Positions 12,187 through 22,262 of a stretch of 64,000 nt of DNA are shown here, piece after piece. This DNA is from Crambe crambe (lineage: Eukaryota > Porifera > Demospongiae > Poecilosclerida > Crambeidae), in the NCBI GenBank assembly GCA_963924555.1, contig OZ004594.1:6293563-6357562 (forward strand), given 5' to 3'. Within the stretch, counting starts at the first letter, position 1. Each line of letters begins with the position of its first letter. Position numbers and translations under genes: made by a program. The notes under the pieces were generated by a model. The model saw only the letters and a list, made by a program, of their open reading frames with translations, was not told the DNA's origin and searched no databases.

Positions 12187-12600
12187 GTGAACCTACCTGA
12201 TGACGATGACATAGCTGCACTGACTCCAGGTCATTTCTTGATTGGTAAACCTCTCATCTCACTACCAGATCCTCAACTGTCGTACAGATCTATCTCGTTG
12301 TTAAGACGCTGGCATCTCTGCCAACACCTGGTTCGCCATTTTTGGGAACGTTGGCACAAGGAATATCTCTGTACAATCAACAAATACAACAAGTGGCGAT
12401 TTCCGTCCAGAAATATTGCTATTGATGACGTGGTCATCCTGCAGGAAAGTGGAACTGTTCCTACCAAATGGCCGCTTGCTCGTGTTGTAGATACACATCC
12501 AGGACAAGACAATCTAGTATGTGTTGTTACTGTCAGAACCTCTCAAGGCATATATAGGAGGCCTGTAAGTAAGATTGCTGTCTTAATACCTAACAATTGA
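12187..12600 (+). pseudogene. BEL/Pao C-terminal DUF5641-like domain
   Basis: About 137 codons are open. They contain LTPGHFLIGKPL, the WERWHKEYL helix, and GDVVILQ-like and KWPLARVV strands, which are the usual C-terminal domain after the integrase of BEL/Pao elements. It is the best preserved part of the element and ends at a TGA. The integrase core that should precede it is largely deleted: only a short piece with AVHLELVSDLTTES remains near 12030. Confidence 0.8.
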
Positions 12601-12964
12601 ACTCTATTGATCACATCTGACACTCTTCTAACTTATACTCCATTGTTAATCTTTATTCTCTTCGTAAGACCATACCGTACGGTCCTGGCTGGCGGTCATG
12701 TTAAGGCTAAGTTCGCTTGGTAATGATTATCTCTCTTGTTTCACTCATTTTAATATTTCTGTAATTAGAAGTGAGTTATTAAAACTTTGAAAGAGTGATG
12801 TTTGCACTAAGTTTCAGCCTAGAGCTGGCTCGTTCGATACCATAGTGTGATTATTCACTATGCACCAAAATCGTTTGCATTTTCACATGCAGGAATGAAG
12901 TCCAGGTAGCCATATAATTATGCCGCTAAAACTGGTAGCTATAGTGTTGTACATGTACATGCAG
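12601..12964. other. Stretch between BEL/Pao body and transposase exon
   Basis: It may contain the remains of a 3' LTR starting at TGTTAAGG (12699) and then intron sequence of the interrupted transposase gene, ending in the acceptor TACATGCAG at 12964. No gene is seen. Confidence 0.4.
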
Positions 12965-13184
12965 ACTGCAATTGGCCTCACTTCACTTCAATGAGAATGT
13001 TGATTGTGAGCATGCAAGAACTAAAAAGGGTGAATTGCATTATGACTTGATATTCCCAAAGTACGAGAAAGGTGGTCATGTAGTGCGTAAAATCAAAATG
13101 GATCCGACTTACAGTGAGTATAGCAAACAGATGGTTATGTTTGAAATTAATAACATTGTATTGCAGAGTACATTGATGATTTAG
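12965..13184 (+). pseudogene. Probable 3' exon of the transposase pseudogene at 7960
   Basis: After an acceptor (TACATGCAG) the frame reads LQLASLHFNENVD, then YDLIFPKYEKGGHVVRKIK and ends at TAG 13184. The combination LHFNEN..FPKYxKGG is what I expect near the C-terminus of the same transposase-like family as the 7960-8760 fragment, from memory of the family. About 100 or more residues that should lie between the two fragments are missing, so the BEL/Pao insertion was accompanied by loss of sequence or followed by deletion. Confidence 0.5.
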
Positions 13185-13189
13185 TCACT

Positions 13190-14849
13190 GAAACAGTCTC
13201 TCAGAGGCTCTGCTGTGATACAGCATAAAGCTATACCAAAAGCATTATGCAGCAATTACGAAAGGCCAAGTAAAGCAAGTGCCATTTTGAGCCACAGAAG
13301 TAGATTTACCAAGAATTAGCAAGACAGTTTAATTTTAATCATGATTATGTTACCCTATATAGGCTGGAAATGAGTTCTGTATTTTACAAATAGCACAACT
13401 TGGCAGCACAACTCTTCTACCCAGCCAGCCCCAGCACCATCTTGTCAGCTGACGATAGGCTATGAATCTATATTGCCTAAGTGGGGAGGGGGTGGGGGAT
13501 TAAAATCAAAATATTCGCACAATTAAATTTTGCTTAAAGTTTGCACATTACAATCAGTAGAACAACTGAATCTGACATGATAATGCCCTTGCATTTCTTG
13601 CAGAAATAGACTTTTACTTGATATGCATAACTTGTACCCTTCACATGTCACTGGTACGACTCAATCTCATGGTCTCCTGATTACAAGCCCAGATTGTAAG
13701 CCACTCACTGCCAGTGAGTGGACACACACACATTCGTGAGTAGAGTTTCTGCGGGTACTTGCTAGTTATTAATATTTATGCTGTTGCTCTACGCCACTAA
13801 CAGATGCAGATCAGCTCACCTTGTAGTCTCACACACATTTTAGATAGAGTAGGTGATGGTGGAGTGTGCATTATATGGAGTATATGTATTACGGAATGCA
13901 CGCTTTTTTCAAGGATGGCACAGAATTGAAGGATTTCGCTTTTTTTAAATCAATAACTTTTCAGCTGCTGTTTGCTCATAGCTGTTTAAACTTTGAACTG
14001 TGGTAAGTGTACTAGCTCCTAGATCAAGGAGTGACAGACAGACAAAACAATTACTATAACCCTTGCGCATGCACTGAGGGTTAATGACCATATCTTGGGG
14101 GAAAAATAAACCTATGGCGCTAAAATTCACTGAGGCTTAGTTACTTCATGGATACATAATGCTCACCAACTTTCATGGAAGAAGGGGGGCGGAGATTTTT
14201 TGTGTTGAATTGACATGCATGGAATGACCCAGTAGGTTTTCTAAGTGCCCCAGGCTTTTAGAAAACCTACTGTTGGGCACTTAGAAAACCTACTGTTTTC
14301 TAAGTCACTGTAAAACCACTGAACTATGCTCTAATTCTCTCTACATTCAAAGTCTGACTCAATTCCAGTTGTGTCAGTTCAATTAGCAATGAAAATTAAT
14401 GTCGTCGGAATAAAGTTAACCTACATTGGTGAGTGATCACTCCACTTAGACCACTATACTCTTACATAGTTTGCTAGTAGACTTTATGTGTTCTGACTTG
14501 TGAATATGGAGCAATCACCCACCAATATAATTTGACCCTGACATCATAATTTTCATGGCTGATTCTGTTATCTTGGGTGTCTACTTCATTACTGCATATG
14601 AATAATTCATGAATTAATGAGGCAAGTAGTTGTACTGGTTATGAGATTCAAGAATTATTAGTTGCATGACTTAGAACTATTGTGAATATTTTGATTATTT
14701 TAGTGTACTAGTTGATAAGTTTTGATCTCAGAATTATTATTAACTTATGTTACAATAGTGCATTTTATTTACCCTGTTTCCGTACATTCCAAGGGAGTAT
14801 TATACCTTGCATTACTACAGAGCAAATGGAAACTGTTATAGATACTTAC
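13190..14849. other. Non-coding stretch, intron of the signal-peptide/Ig gene
   Basis: No gene is recognised. At 14230-14310 the phrase AGTAGGTTTTCTAAGTGCCC, its inverse GGGCACTTAGAAAACC and another copy make a small palindromic cluster. The rest is AT-rich with no clear element ends. Confidence 0.45.
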
Positions 14850-14904
14850 CATTGCAAAAAATTCCCATCATGAAAAGGATTCCGATTAAAGCAGTCGTAT
14901 TCAT
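14850..14904 (-). CDS. Signal-peptide exon
   Basis: On the minus strand an acceptor (TTTCTTTCCAG) lies immediately before an ATG, which opens the frame MNTTALIGILFMMGIFCN and ends at a perfect donor (G then GTAAGTATC). The peptide has a short polar start and a hydrophobic core of about 13 residues, as in a signal peptide. The exon ends in phase 1, and the next phase-1 exon on the strand is the Ig-like exon at 6262-6621. Joined, cleavage could fall near VKTA/ELQW. A 5' UTR exon should lie to the right. The link to the Ig exon across an 8-kb intron, which contains the transposase and BEL/Pao remains, is inferred from phase and order. Confidence 0.6.
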
Positions 14905-14987
14905 CTGGAAAGAAATAAAGAATGTTATTAATGACTGTGCTATAATTAGCTATGCTTTGCATTCACCATAGTCCCTTGGAGGCACAT

Positions 14988-15815
14988 ATCAGAGAGAGCG
15001 GTAGCTCTCTCTATGTAGGGATGACGCGGACGGCTGCATGCGCCGCCTATAGACTAATACAAAAGTGAAATTCTAGTTCCCCCACTTAGACTTAACAAAA
15101 GCTACTGTGAATTATCCAGCCTACTAGAGCCTACTACAATGTGCAGACCAAGTTTCAGGACCGGGGAGCTTACCGTTTCAGAAATACGGCAAGCAGGTAA
15201 ATCACTGGATTCTTCTTCTTCTTCGACAACCATATCTCGCGAACCACTCAAGCTACAGCTATGATTTCTGGATGAATCCACTCCAAATTCTACCAACTAC
15301 GATCTTTTCTACTCGTTGATTCACCAATCTATCTACCGGTAGACTTTATTTCAGCATCTTCGACCTCCAAGTATAGCTCAACAATAACACAACACCTTGA
15401 CTCGTTGATAATGATTGGGCCACAACACCTTGACTCGTTGATAATGATTGGGCTGCTATGCTATTGGAGAACTATTCTTCTTTCATCTGTCCCTGCATAC
15501 ACATAGAAGAATGAACTCTATACATAGCTAAAATCATAAAAGAGAGGGAAAAAAAAGACCAGGAACAAGTAAGGGAAAACATTTTGTGGAATGAAAAAAG
15601 ATGTAGGGATGACCACTGCTCAAAAAAGTAAGGAAACAAGAAGGATGGAAATGGGATCAATCTTTGTTCTGTATATCCAGCCAACAATCCCTACGTATAC
15701 GTACATTACTGCACTATAATCTGAAGCTACCCGACGTATATGTAGGGATTGTTGGCTGGATATTGATCCTATTTTCATCCTTCTTGTTTCCTTACTTTTT
15801 TGAGCAGACTACGCA
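14988..15815. mobile_element. Family F1 foldback element, partial copy
   Basis: It starts with the AGAGAGAGCGG..CTCTCTC hairpin, GTAGGGATGAC and GCCGCCTATAGAC, and carries the CGGCAAGCAGGTAAAT module. Then comes an ACAACACCTTGACTCGTTGA tandem pair near 15390-15445 and one arm plus part of the other arm of the long palindrome (about 15585-15812). The right arm stops at TTTTTTGAGCAG, so the copy is truncated there. Confidence 0.65.
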
Positions 15816-15976
15816 TGCATGCAATGATAAGATCATTATTGTGGAAACGAGCACAAGAATGTTAGGAATGCAACTTTGTGCAGGTGGCACATAGCCATAC
15901 AAGCAGGAAAAGTAATTCAATTGCATGTAGCTATAATAGCTAGTATAGGTAGTACTCCTGAAGATAATGTAGGCTA

Positions 15977-16930
15977 TCTATCAGAGAGTACGATAGTTCT
16001 AAGTAGGGATGGCACGGATGCTCCATTGGAGTAATACTTAATATTTTCTTTCATAACTCCAAAATACTTACCTCCTACAGTCAGCAACTCCTACCTTGAA
16101 GACAGAACACCTTCAATGTGCTAGGACTCAAGTATGAAGAGCAGAAGACAAAGCAGTATCATTTTACAGCGATTTCTAAAATCACCGTTTTCATCTGGTT
16201 GTTCATCATCATCATCAACTTATTTCAGAAATGGTTCGTTCAAATGCTATAATTCTTATGCCAATCTACTCAGAAATGACTGTGCTATAATCCTTTACCT
16301 TTAACTCGACATGTTCAAATAGCACGTCATTTTCTAACTTGTTAGCTTTCAACCTACAACGAGGCAGACATTTTTATGCCCCGCCCCGTACACGTGACAC
16401 AGTCGACCCAGTGCGCCATGTAGAAACCGCCCCATTCCTTGATTCTTTGAACCACATGTATTGGACAGAGCGAATAGTGATCTTTGTTAAGAGTTTCTTC
16501 TCGTCGGTCAAATCAATCTATTTACTGTCACCAATGGTGATAGCTAGCTGCAGGCCTCAATTCTTATGCCAACTGGAAAGATGGACTCCACCATACTTTC
16601 GTCTCTACCTGCATTACATCAAAAAAGTAGATGAACAAGTAAAGGAAAAAAAATTTAAAAAGGGCAAGTAGGAATGGCTAATGTGTATGGTTCAAAAAAG
16701 TTCTGTAACAAGAGAGTCGACTTCAGTCAAGTAACCTCTTACCCATCACCAACTACAAGCTAACTATTCCGACTTCACTTCCTTTATATCTCATTTGGCC
16801 TGTCATGGGAGTGAAGTAGCTTGTAGTTGGTGATGGGTAAGAAGTTACTTGACTGAAGTTCACTCTCTTGTTACAGAACTTTTTGAACCATACACATTAG
16901 CCATTCCTACTTACCCATTTTATTTAGAAT
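15977..16930. mobile_element. Family F1b element with 250-bp terminal palindrome
   Basis: It opens with TATCAGAGAGTACGATAG and GTAGGGATGGCACGGATG and continues with a module around CAGTCAGCAACTCCTACC that recurs at 32754 and, inverted, at 51600. It closes with a large palindrome at about 16672-16918. The arms begin GGAATGGCTAATGTGTATGG and contain CAACAAGAGAGT, CAGTCAAGTAACC and CCCATCACCAA, with the inverse following a short centre near 16790. The frames inside are not considered genes. Confidence 0.65.
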
Positions 16931-17911
16931 AAATATTTTCCCCTTTACTTTATTTCCAGTGCTAGATTCAGAGCCTATTCCAGAGCCAGTGTCACTGGAA
17001 GAGTCTTGCCCGAGCAAGACTGAACTCCAGAGCTAGCATACCTCCGGTACAAAGAGGTGTTGAGATCCAGAGTGCAGCATTGAGAGAGAGAGCCAGACTC
17101 TCCTGAGTTCAGGATCAGGGCAGCCTCACGAGCTTTCAGTAGTTAATTTTAAAGCTAGAAATTCATGTATCTAGGAAGCTAGGTTATATATAGATAATTC
17201 GATCCGTATTCATCTTATAAGTATGATATGAAACTATTTTCAACATTGTAAGTTTAGCACAAAAAAGAAGTATTGTCCTTTTATCTTCAAGTGGTGTTAG
17301 CCTCTCGATAACTGCCCTGTTTTTCCTAGTTCTTGGGAGATTAGTGACTGTAGATAAGTCCTCCACTGTGGTCTTTGTAGCTTATCTTTGCAAGTTTCGG
17401 TAGTCTCAATATCAGTCCCTAGCAACCTGCAAAACAAGCGCATGTGCGGGATGTTGGAGCTCCCTTAACACAGTTTTCCTGCTCAAATAGCTAATTAAAA
17501 ATTTACAGCTTATTACATCATCAGGTAATGCCCTCAACAGGCATAAAAACCCATTAGCATTTCATACAGTCCCACCCCCTCAAGCTCAACCCCAGAAATT
17601 TCAATACTCTTTTCAGTCACATCTCTAAATGTACGATAGTTGTGATGCATTGTTGCAGCCTATAAAGAAAGACTTGCTTGGAAGAGCCCATGCAGCATGT
17701 GAGTGGGTGCGGTCATGCAAAAGTTCTATCACTCAGATATACATACATAACTTACTTTTAGTTAGTAGGCTATCCCCTACTTGGTGATCTTTATCTAAGA
17801 AACCAGAGAGTACGCTATGAACAGCCACATGGTGCTACCTAGTACCTGCCAGGTAGTACAAAGCATGCCGACCCTTTACCGACTTACCCAGCTAAGAAAA
17901 CTTGCAAGTAA
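16931..17911. other. Non-coding stretch, no repeats with clear ends
   Basis: Contains AGAGCC and CCAGAG rich sequence at 16980-17110 and otherwise unremarkable AT-rich DNA. I found no exon, RNA gene or element boundary I could support. Confidence 0.4.
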
Positions 17912-18577
17912 AATAACAAGTTAGTCTTTAAAAAGACTTATGCCTCGGCACTGGTAGTTAGCTATATGGAACAATGACACTTGTTGAAATTCAAAATTTT
18001 ATAATCGAAGGATGTAGCTATGTTAAATAAGTCAGATGATTCAAATGTCAATTCCTGTGATGAGTTTACTTGTGTGTCTGTGCCCTTCTCAAATGCTCAC
18101 TTCCATCTCTGCTTCCATGCAAGGTTTGATTTCATTGTACTTACCTTTCCTGATGTCTAGCTGATCACATGTGGTCGCCTCTGCTTTACTTTCTGGCTTG
18201 TAGTCGTTCTCTCAGTGGTCACACTATTATCCTGGCTTTCTTATTCTCTCATGCTCTTGGCTTTCCTGTTGAGTGTTGCCTGGCGTGGCCTGTAGCATGC
18301 ACACTAGGCCTACCTTGTTGGTTCACCTGTTCACAAATTCTTCGCCTAGACTCTCGTCTCTAGCCTGCTGTTTCTTTGCCTAGACTGTCATCTCTGTCTC
18401 TTGATCAATTCTCTGAGATTTTTACATGTTCTGCTCAAATCTATAAAGTGGCTACTCCATTTTTTTTTCAATTGCACATGCATGCAATGTGTTGCGTGGG
18501 TGTACATGAACGCGCGGATACATAGTCGATCCCAGCACTGCGCCTCAGCACTTTGGTGTTGAGGCAAAAAACTAGCA
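17912..18577. mobile_element. GCCTCGGCACT hairpin-terminated element, copy A
   Basis: The left end is a GTCTTTAAAAAGAC hairpin followed by GCCTCGGCACT at 17942. The right end is GCCTCAGCACTTTGGTGTTG, an imperfect hairpin ending GAGGC at 18565. The interior shares phrases with the inverted copy at 31441-32181, including AACAATGACAC, CACATGTGGTCGCC, CTAGACTGTCATCTC and GTTCACCTGTTCAC. The pairing of the two copies defines the family. A third partial copy is at 34794-34971. Confidence 0.7.
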
Positions 18578-18717
18578 CACAATGGATGCCAAGCATCAAG
18601 GGAGTGGGACATGAAAACTTCTCAAGATCTATGCATCTCCAAACCACACCCATCACAAATACATGGTAATAAGTCATGCTGATAATCCTAGTTATTGCGA
18701 GTGAAGTGAGCCACTGC

Positions 18718-18743
18718 GGGGGGGGGGGGGGGGGGGGGGGGGG
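18718..18743 (+). repeat. Poly-G run of 26
   Basis: An uninterrupted run of 26 G lies between CCACTGC and CACGTGCGC. Such a run can form a G-quadruplex and is prone to slippage, so its exact length may be uncertain in the assembly. Confidence 0.9.
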
Positions 18744-20276
18744 CACGTGCGCTATATCTTGTATGTTCTTCCGGTTCCGTCCTTTGCGATATGATGTGTG
18801 AACATCGCTACATTACGCAGTTGCTTGCGCAATGTTTTAACACGGGCAGTTCTTTAGTTGATGTTTAATTTTTTTCAACATATCAAGTAGAAAAAAATTA
18901 CTTTGTAAGAAGCTAACCAATAAGTGTAGTAGATGATTAAGGCATTTGGAATATTTGGCAAGGTTCGCATTGCATAATTTCGGTAAGGGGTAGGCATTTA
19001 CATAGAATAATGCTCACTGAAATAAAAATGGCGTCTACTCACAACACAATAAATCCAGTCGGTGTTTTCTGAGCAATGGCAAGAAATAGTAGGTGGCATA
19101 TGATTTTTTGATTATAGTGTTAAGCAGGAATAAAGGTTCAGAGTGCCTGTAAGAGCAGAAACATTATTGGTATATAACTTCATGAATAGATTATTTTTGT
19201 GAAATTCGTTTGTCCTCAATATACGTCAATTTGCACAAACTTCGTCCACAAGCAGATGGCAAAGGATAGTGAAGAGATTGTCTGTGCTATCACGTGAACG
19301 TGCTATTTTTTATGTGAATTTGCTATACCATGGTGCACACATTTATATATCACTTCGTAATTTTTTTCCCCTTCCCAGGTACACTCAGCAGAACTGATTC
19401 AAGATGCTAGTCATTCTATACTTTTTCCAGATATTATCAGAGAGCACGGTAGCGCTCTCTACCTATGACCCTCCATAGGACTAACATACATCATTTTGCT
19501 GTTGTCTATTTTCTATGAAATTTGGATACATAAGATTGTCAGATTGTCCTGAAGACACTTTGACAGGAGTAGCTGATACTTAGCTGGATGGAAAATGGAG
19601 TAGCTGGCACAATAATCTTTCTTCTCTAAGCATTTGAAATAGCGACTCTAGTATTTGCTTCTTGAATCAGTATCCATGTTTCGAAGTGCAATATACAAGA
19701 GCTGTCAGGGGGCTATAACTGATATCAAGAATAGTGGATAAAAATAATTGACTATTAGAAGTAAAGCACACTATAAAATAGTCACATACAACTACATATC
19801 AGAGAGTGCAGTAGCACTCTCTATGTAGGCTTGACATGCAAAACACCCACGCTCATTAATAATAACTAGCCTGCACCCACAGAAAATCTGTGGCAATATT
19901 TTGCATTCGAAATTGCACTGGTTTCTTCTAGGTATAAAGCCTATGCTGAACTCTTCTTCCTTCAGTGAGGCTTTTCCTATGCAGTTTTCTGGCATCTTGC
20001 TTGCTATCTAGGCTTGCTGCAGCCATACATTCTTCACTGGCCTAGGCTTAATGTAGTCTCCGGCCCCTTGTTTATTTCTATCTTTGCCAGCCTGGCTAGG
20101 CTTGTTGCAGAGTCACAGTAGCTATTGAAGGTCCTTTGAACCGTATTTCTCTTTTTCTTTCCTTCTCCCCTCACCTTTTTGTAACGTTGGACTCTTAGAG
20201 CGTCAAGGTTCATCGTTGAGTCGAGTATTTCCCTATTTCTTTCATTCTCCCCTCACCTCATTGTAGCGTTGGACTC
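18744..20276. other. Non-coding stretch with isolated F1 hairpin ends and a tandem duplication
   Basis: Solo F1-type hairpins occur at about 19439-19462 (AGAGAGCACGGTAGCGCTCTCT) and 19800-19823 (AGAGAGTGCAGTAGCACTCTCT). At 20140-20278 a segment containing TTCTCCCCTCACCT, GCGTTGGACTCTTA and CGTTGAGTCGAGTA is present twice in tandem. No gene is seen. Confidence 0.5.
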
Positions 20277-20280
20277 TTAA

Positions 20281-20871
20281 GGGTGCAGGCACACTCCGCC
20301 CACACATGGTTGCTAGGGAAAATTAACTTAAAAAAAATTCATGATAGAAATTTCTAACTTGCACCATGTTATTAAGTATCAGAATAGTACCACATACACA
20401 AAAAATAAAGGAGGACCAATCAAAATGACTGATGTTATGACTGATTCCATTCTCAAGGTAAACTGCATTACATCTCAATGACCACTTGGAATCAATGGCT
20501 GATTTTTGATATACAGCTTCTTATACTTATTGCCATAAAAATTACATTTAGTTTTTATCAATTCACATTCTACTTTTTAATTTATCCATATAGGATCTTG
20601 TGTCTTGCACATTCTGTACTAGCTATAAACTAAAGCAAAATGTAACTTTTTAGACCTTATCAAGTAGTTGCCATATGCAAAATATTGGCCCATTCCCATG
20701 CATAGTTCCTGAGTTGCAATGACTTGTTCATTATTCATGCTAGCATGGATTTTATATGTGCCAAAGCAGTAGCTGCTATTGTGTTTACTATCTGTTATTT
20801 TAGCGCGGTAGTGTTTGTGGTTAATTAGTGCTAGTACTAGCGCATGCCTTGGTTACTATGTGCCTGCACCC
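20281..20871. mobile_element. Non-autonomous TTAA-targeting DNA element (591 bp)
   Basis: The terminal inverted repeats are GGGTGCAGGCACA on the left and its exact inverse TGTGCCTGCACCC on the right. The element is flanked on both sides by TTAA, the target duplication of piggyBac- and Kolobok-like transposons. Immediately upstream (about 20193-20228) is a tandem copy of the host sequence without the insertion, where GTTGGACTCTTAGAGCGTC corresponds to the two flanks joined. The interior encodes nothing recognisable. Confidence 0.85.
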
Positions 20872-20879
20872 TTAAGAGT

Positions 20880-21380
20880 GTCAAGATTCATTGTTGAGTC
20901 AAGTAAACTCGAGTGCTTGGGTGTATCGAGCTGCGGAATCTGCAGCCCTTACTTGGTTTGAATATGCATGTTGATATGAGTGATACGCATGCGTGTTACC
21001 AATTGACCTTTGAATCGTGACATACGTACATACGCACGTACAAGCGCATTAATATACATTAGATAATAATAATAATAATCTTCTTGACAACCTTAACTCC
21101 CCAACTGCTTTATCCTATATCTACAATCTTGGTACCATCTTGAAGCTCTATACCTGAGCTAAGGAATGGTATTGTTCAAATTGAAGTAAAGCTCAAATCC
21201 TAACTGTCGATTGCCATCCGAGTGCCTTTGTGGACAACTCAAATTCTAGAATGCTTCGCTTCGTAGACAACGTTTCGTAGACACAGTTAGTTTATACACT
21301 GTATATCACAAGAAAAAAAACTGTCTTGCTGAGTTGCAGTGAGTGTGGTAAGCTTATTTGTAAAGGGTCATTCCTGACAT
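20880..21380. other. Non-coding stretch
   Basis: Flank of the TTAA element followed by ACATACGTACATACGCACG-type sequence and a short AAT microsatellite near 21065. No gene or element boundary was identified. Confidence 0.4.
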
Positions 21381-21384
21381 CCTT

Positions 21385-22025
21385 AGGCTTGAATACATGA
21401 CTATAAAAAGTACGGAAACAAGGTGGGGTAGCTTGCTGGCTATGTACTGCATTTATGCTCTGCTAACTGTTTGCATTTGTGCTCTGCTAACTGTCGTAAA
21501 ATTGACATAAACCCTACATCGCTGCTGCCATATTATCCCTTTTTGGCTACACCTTGCAGCGATGTAGGGTTTATGTCAATTCTAGTAGAGCACAAATGCA
21601 GTCCATTGTGTCACTTCGATGACAGTTAGCAGAGCACAACTGCAGTACACAGCCAGCAAGCTACCCCACCTTGTTTCCATACTTTTATCATGGGTGGCGG
21701 AAGCATTTTTTCAGTGGTTAGGCCAACAGAGGATCAGATACGACTTCACTCATCACATTGCACTGAAAGACCTTTCAAATATCTCTGACTAGACCAATCT
21801 GAGTGGAAACAGCGCTCCTTTTCCTGAATTTCTCTTAGGAAATTTAAATTCTGAGGCTGATGGGGTGCTAGCTATGTCCGCAATATCAGCAGCTAGCTAG
21901 CTGGCCATGCATGAGCGATCGATAACCACGCCCACCTGATAGAAAATCTGGTCCAGCCAAAACTGGAGCAGCCGGACCGGTTCCGCCACCCATGTTTATA
22001 GTCATGTACTCAAGCCTACATCACT
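21385..22025. mobile_element. Foldback element with nested insertions
   Basis: The left arm (AGGCTTGAATACATGACTAT, GGAAACAAGGTGGGGTAGC, TTGCTGGCTATGTACTGCA) is repeated in reverse on the right. Inside, a second inverted pair (TTGACATAAACCCTACATCG) flanks a centre near 21540. The right arm is split by a separate 306-bp element at 21689-21994. No coding potential is seen. Confidence 0.75.
21689..21994. mobile_element. 306-bp element with 14-bp TIRs and TTTAT duplication
   Basis: The ends are CATGGGTGGCGGAA and its exact inverse TTCCGCCACCCATG, and TTTAT occurs directly on both sides. The uninterrupted version of the host sequence is visible in the opposite arm of the surrounding foldback (about 21400-21415), which supports a discrete insertion. 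The family is not recognised. Confidence 0.8.
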
Positions 22026-22056
22026 TTCATTTAGAAGAAACATTTTCCCTCTCACC

Positions 22057-22262
22057 TGCCAGTCACATGACCACAAAGCCCAACATATACATCAGACTGC
22101 CAGTCAAATGACTACATATGTATCTGACTGCCAGCCACATGACTACCAAGCCCAACCTACAGTCACATAACCAGAAAGCACAACATAAATATATGAGACA
22201 GCCAGTCACAGAAGCCTAACAGACTGCCTCACATCACCACAAAGGCCTACTAGACTGCATGC
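22057..22262. repeat. Minisatellite of CTGCCAGTCACATGAC units
   Basis: About five diverged units of roughly 40 bases contain CTGCCAGTCACATGACCACA, AAGCCCAACATA or close variants, followed by TCAGACTG. No reading frame is conserved between units. Confidence 0.6.

Larger units (their letters stand above)
8760..12600 (+). mobile_element. Decayed BEL/Pao LTR-retrotransposon body
   Basis: The order of pieces matches BEL/Pao: Gag zinc knuckles (CVICKTEKHPLY; CTNCLSSGHFKNQC), a retropepsin-like protease region (LLDNASSASFIS) near 9250, the linker before RT, RT (TADVSKMY near 10240 and YVDD near 10395), the RNase H-like region (AWTDSTIVLSWL near 11095), the integrase zinc region (RQCIVCKRH near 11835) and the C-terminal DUF5641-like domain (12187-12600). 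It is dead. Reading frame changes occur near 8947, 9590, 9930 and 10060, there are internal stops, the middle of RT between the two catalytic motifs is missing, and much of the integrase core is deleted. The 5' end starts within Gag, so no 5' LTR is present. A TGTTAAGG at 12699 could begin a 3' LTR remnant, but without a partner this cannot be shown. Confidence 0.85.

Noticed and set aside
12699-12960. 3' LTR of the BEL/Pao element.
   Set aside because: Only a TGTTAAGG start is suggestive. There is no 5' LTR to compare and no recognisable LTR end, so it is mentioned but not called.
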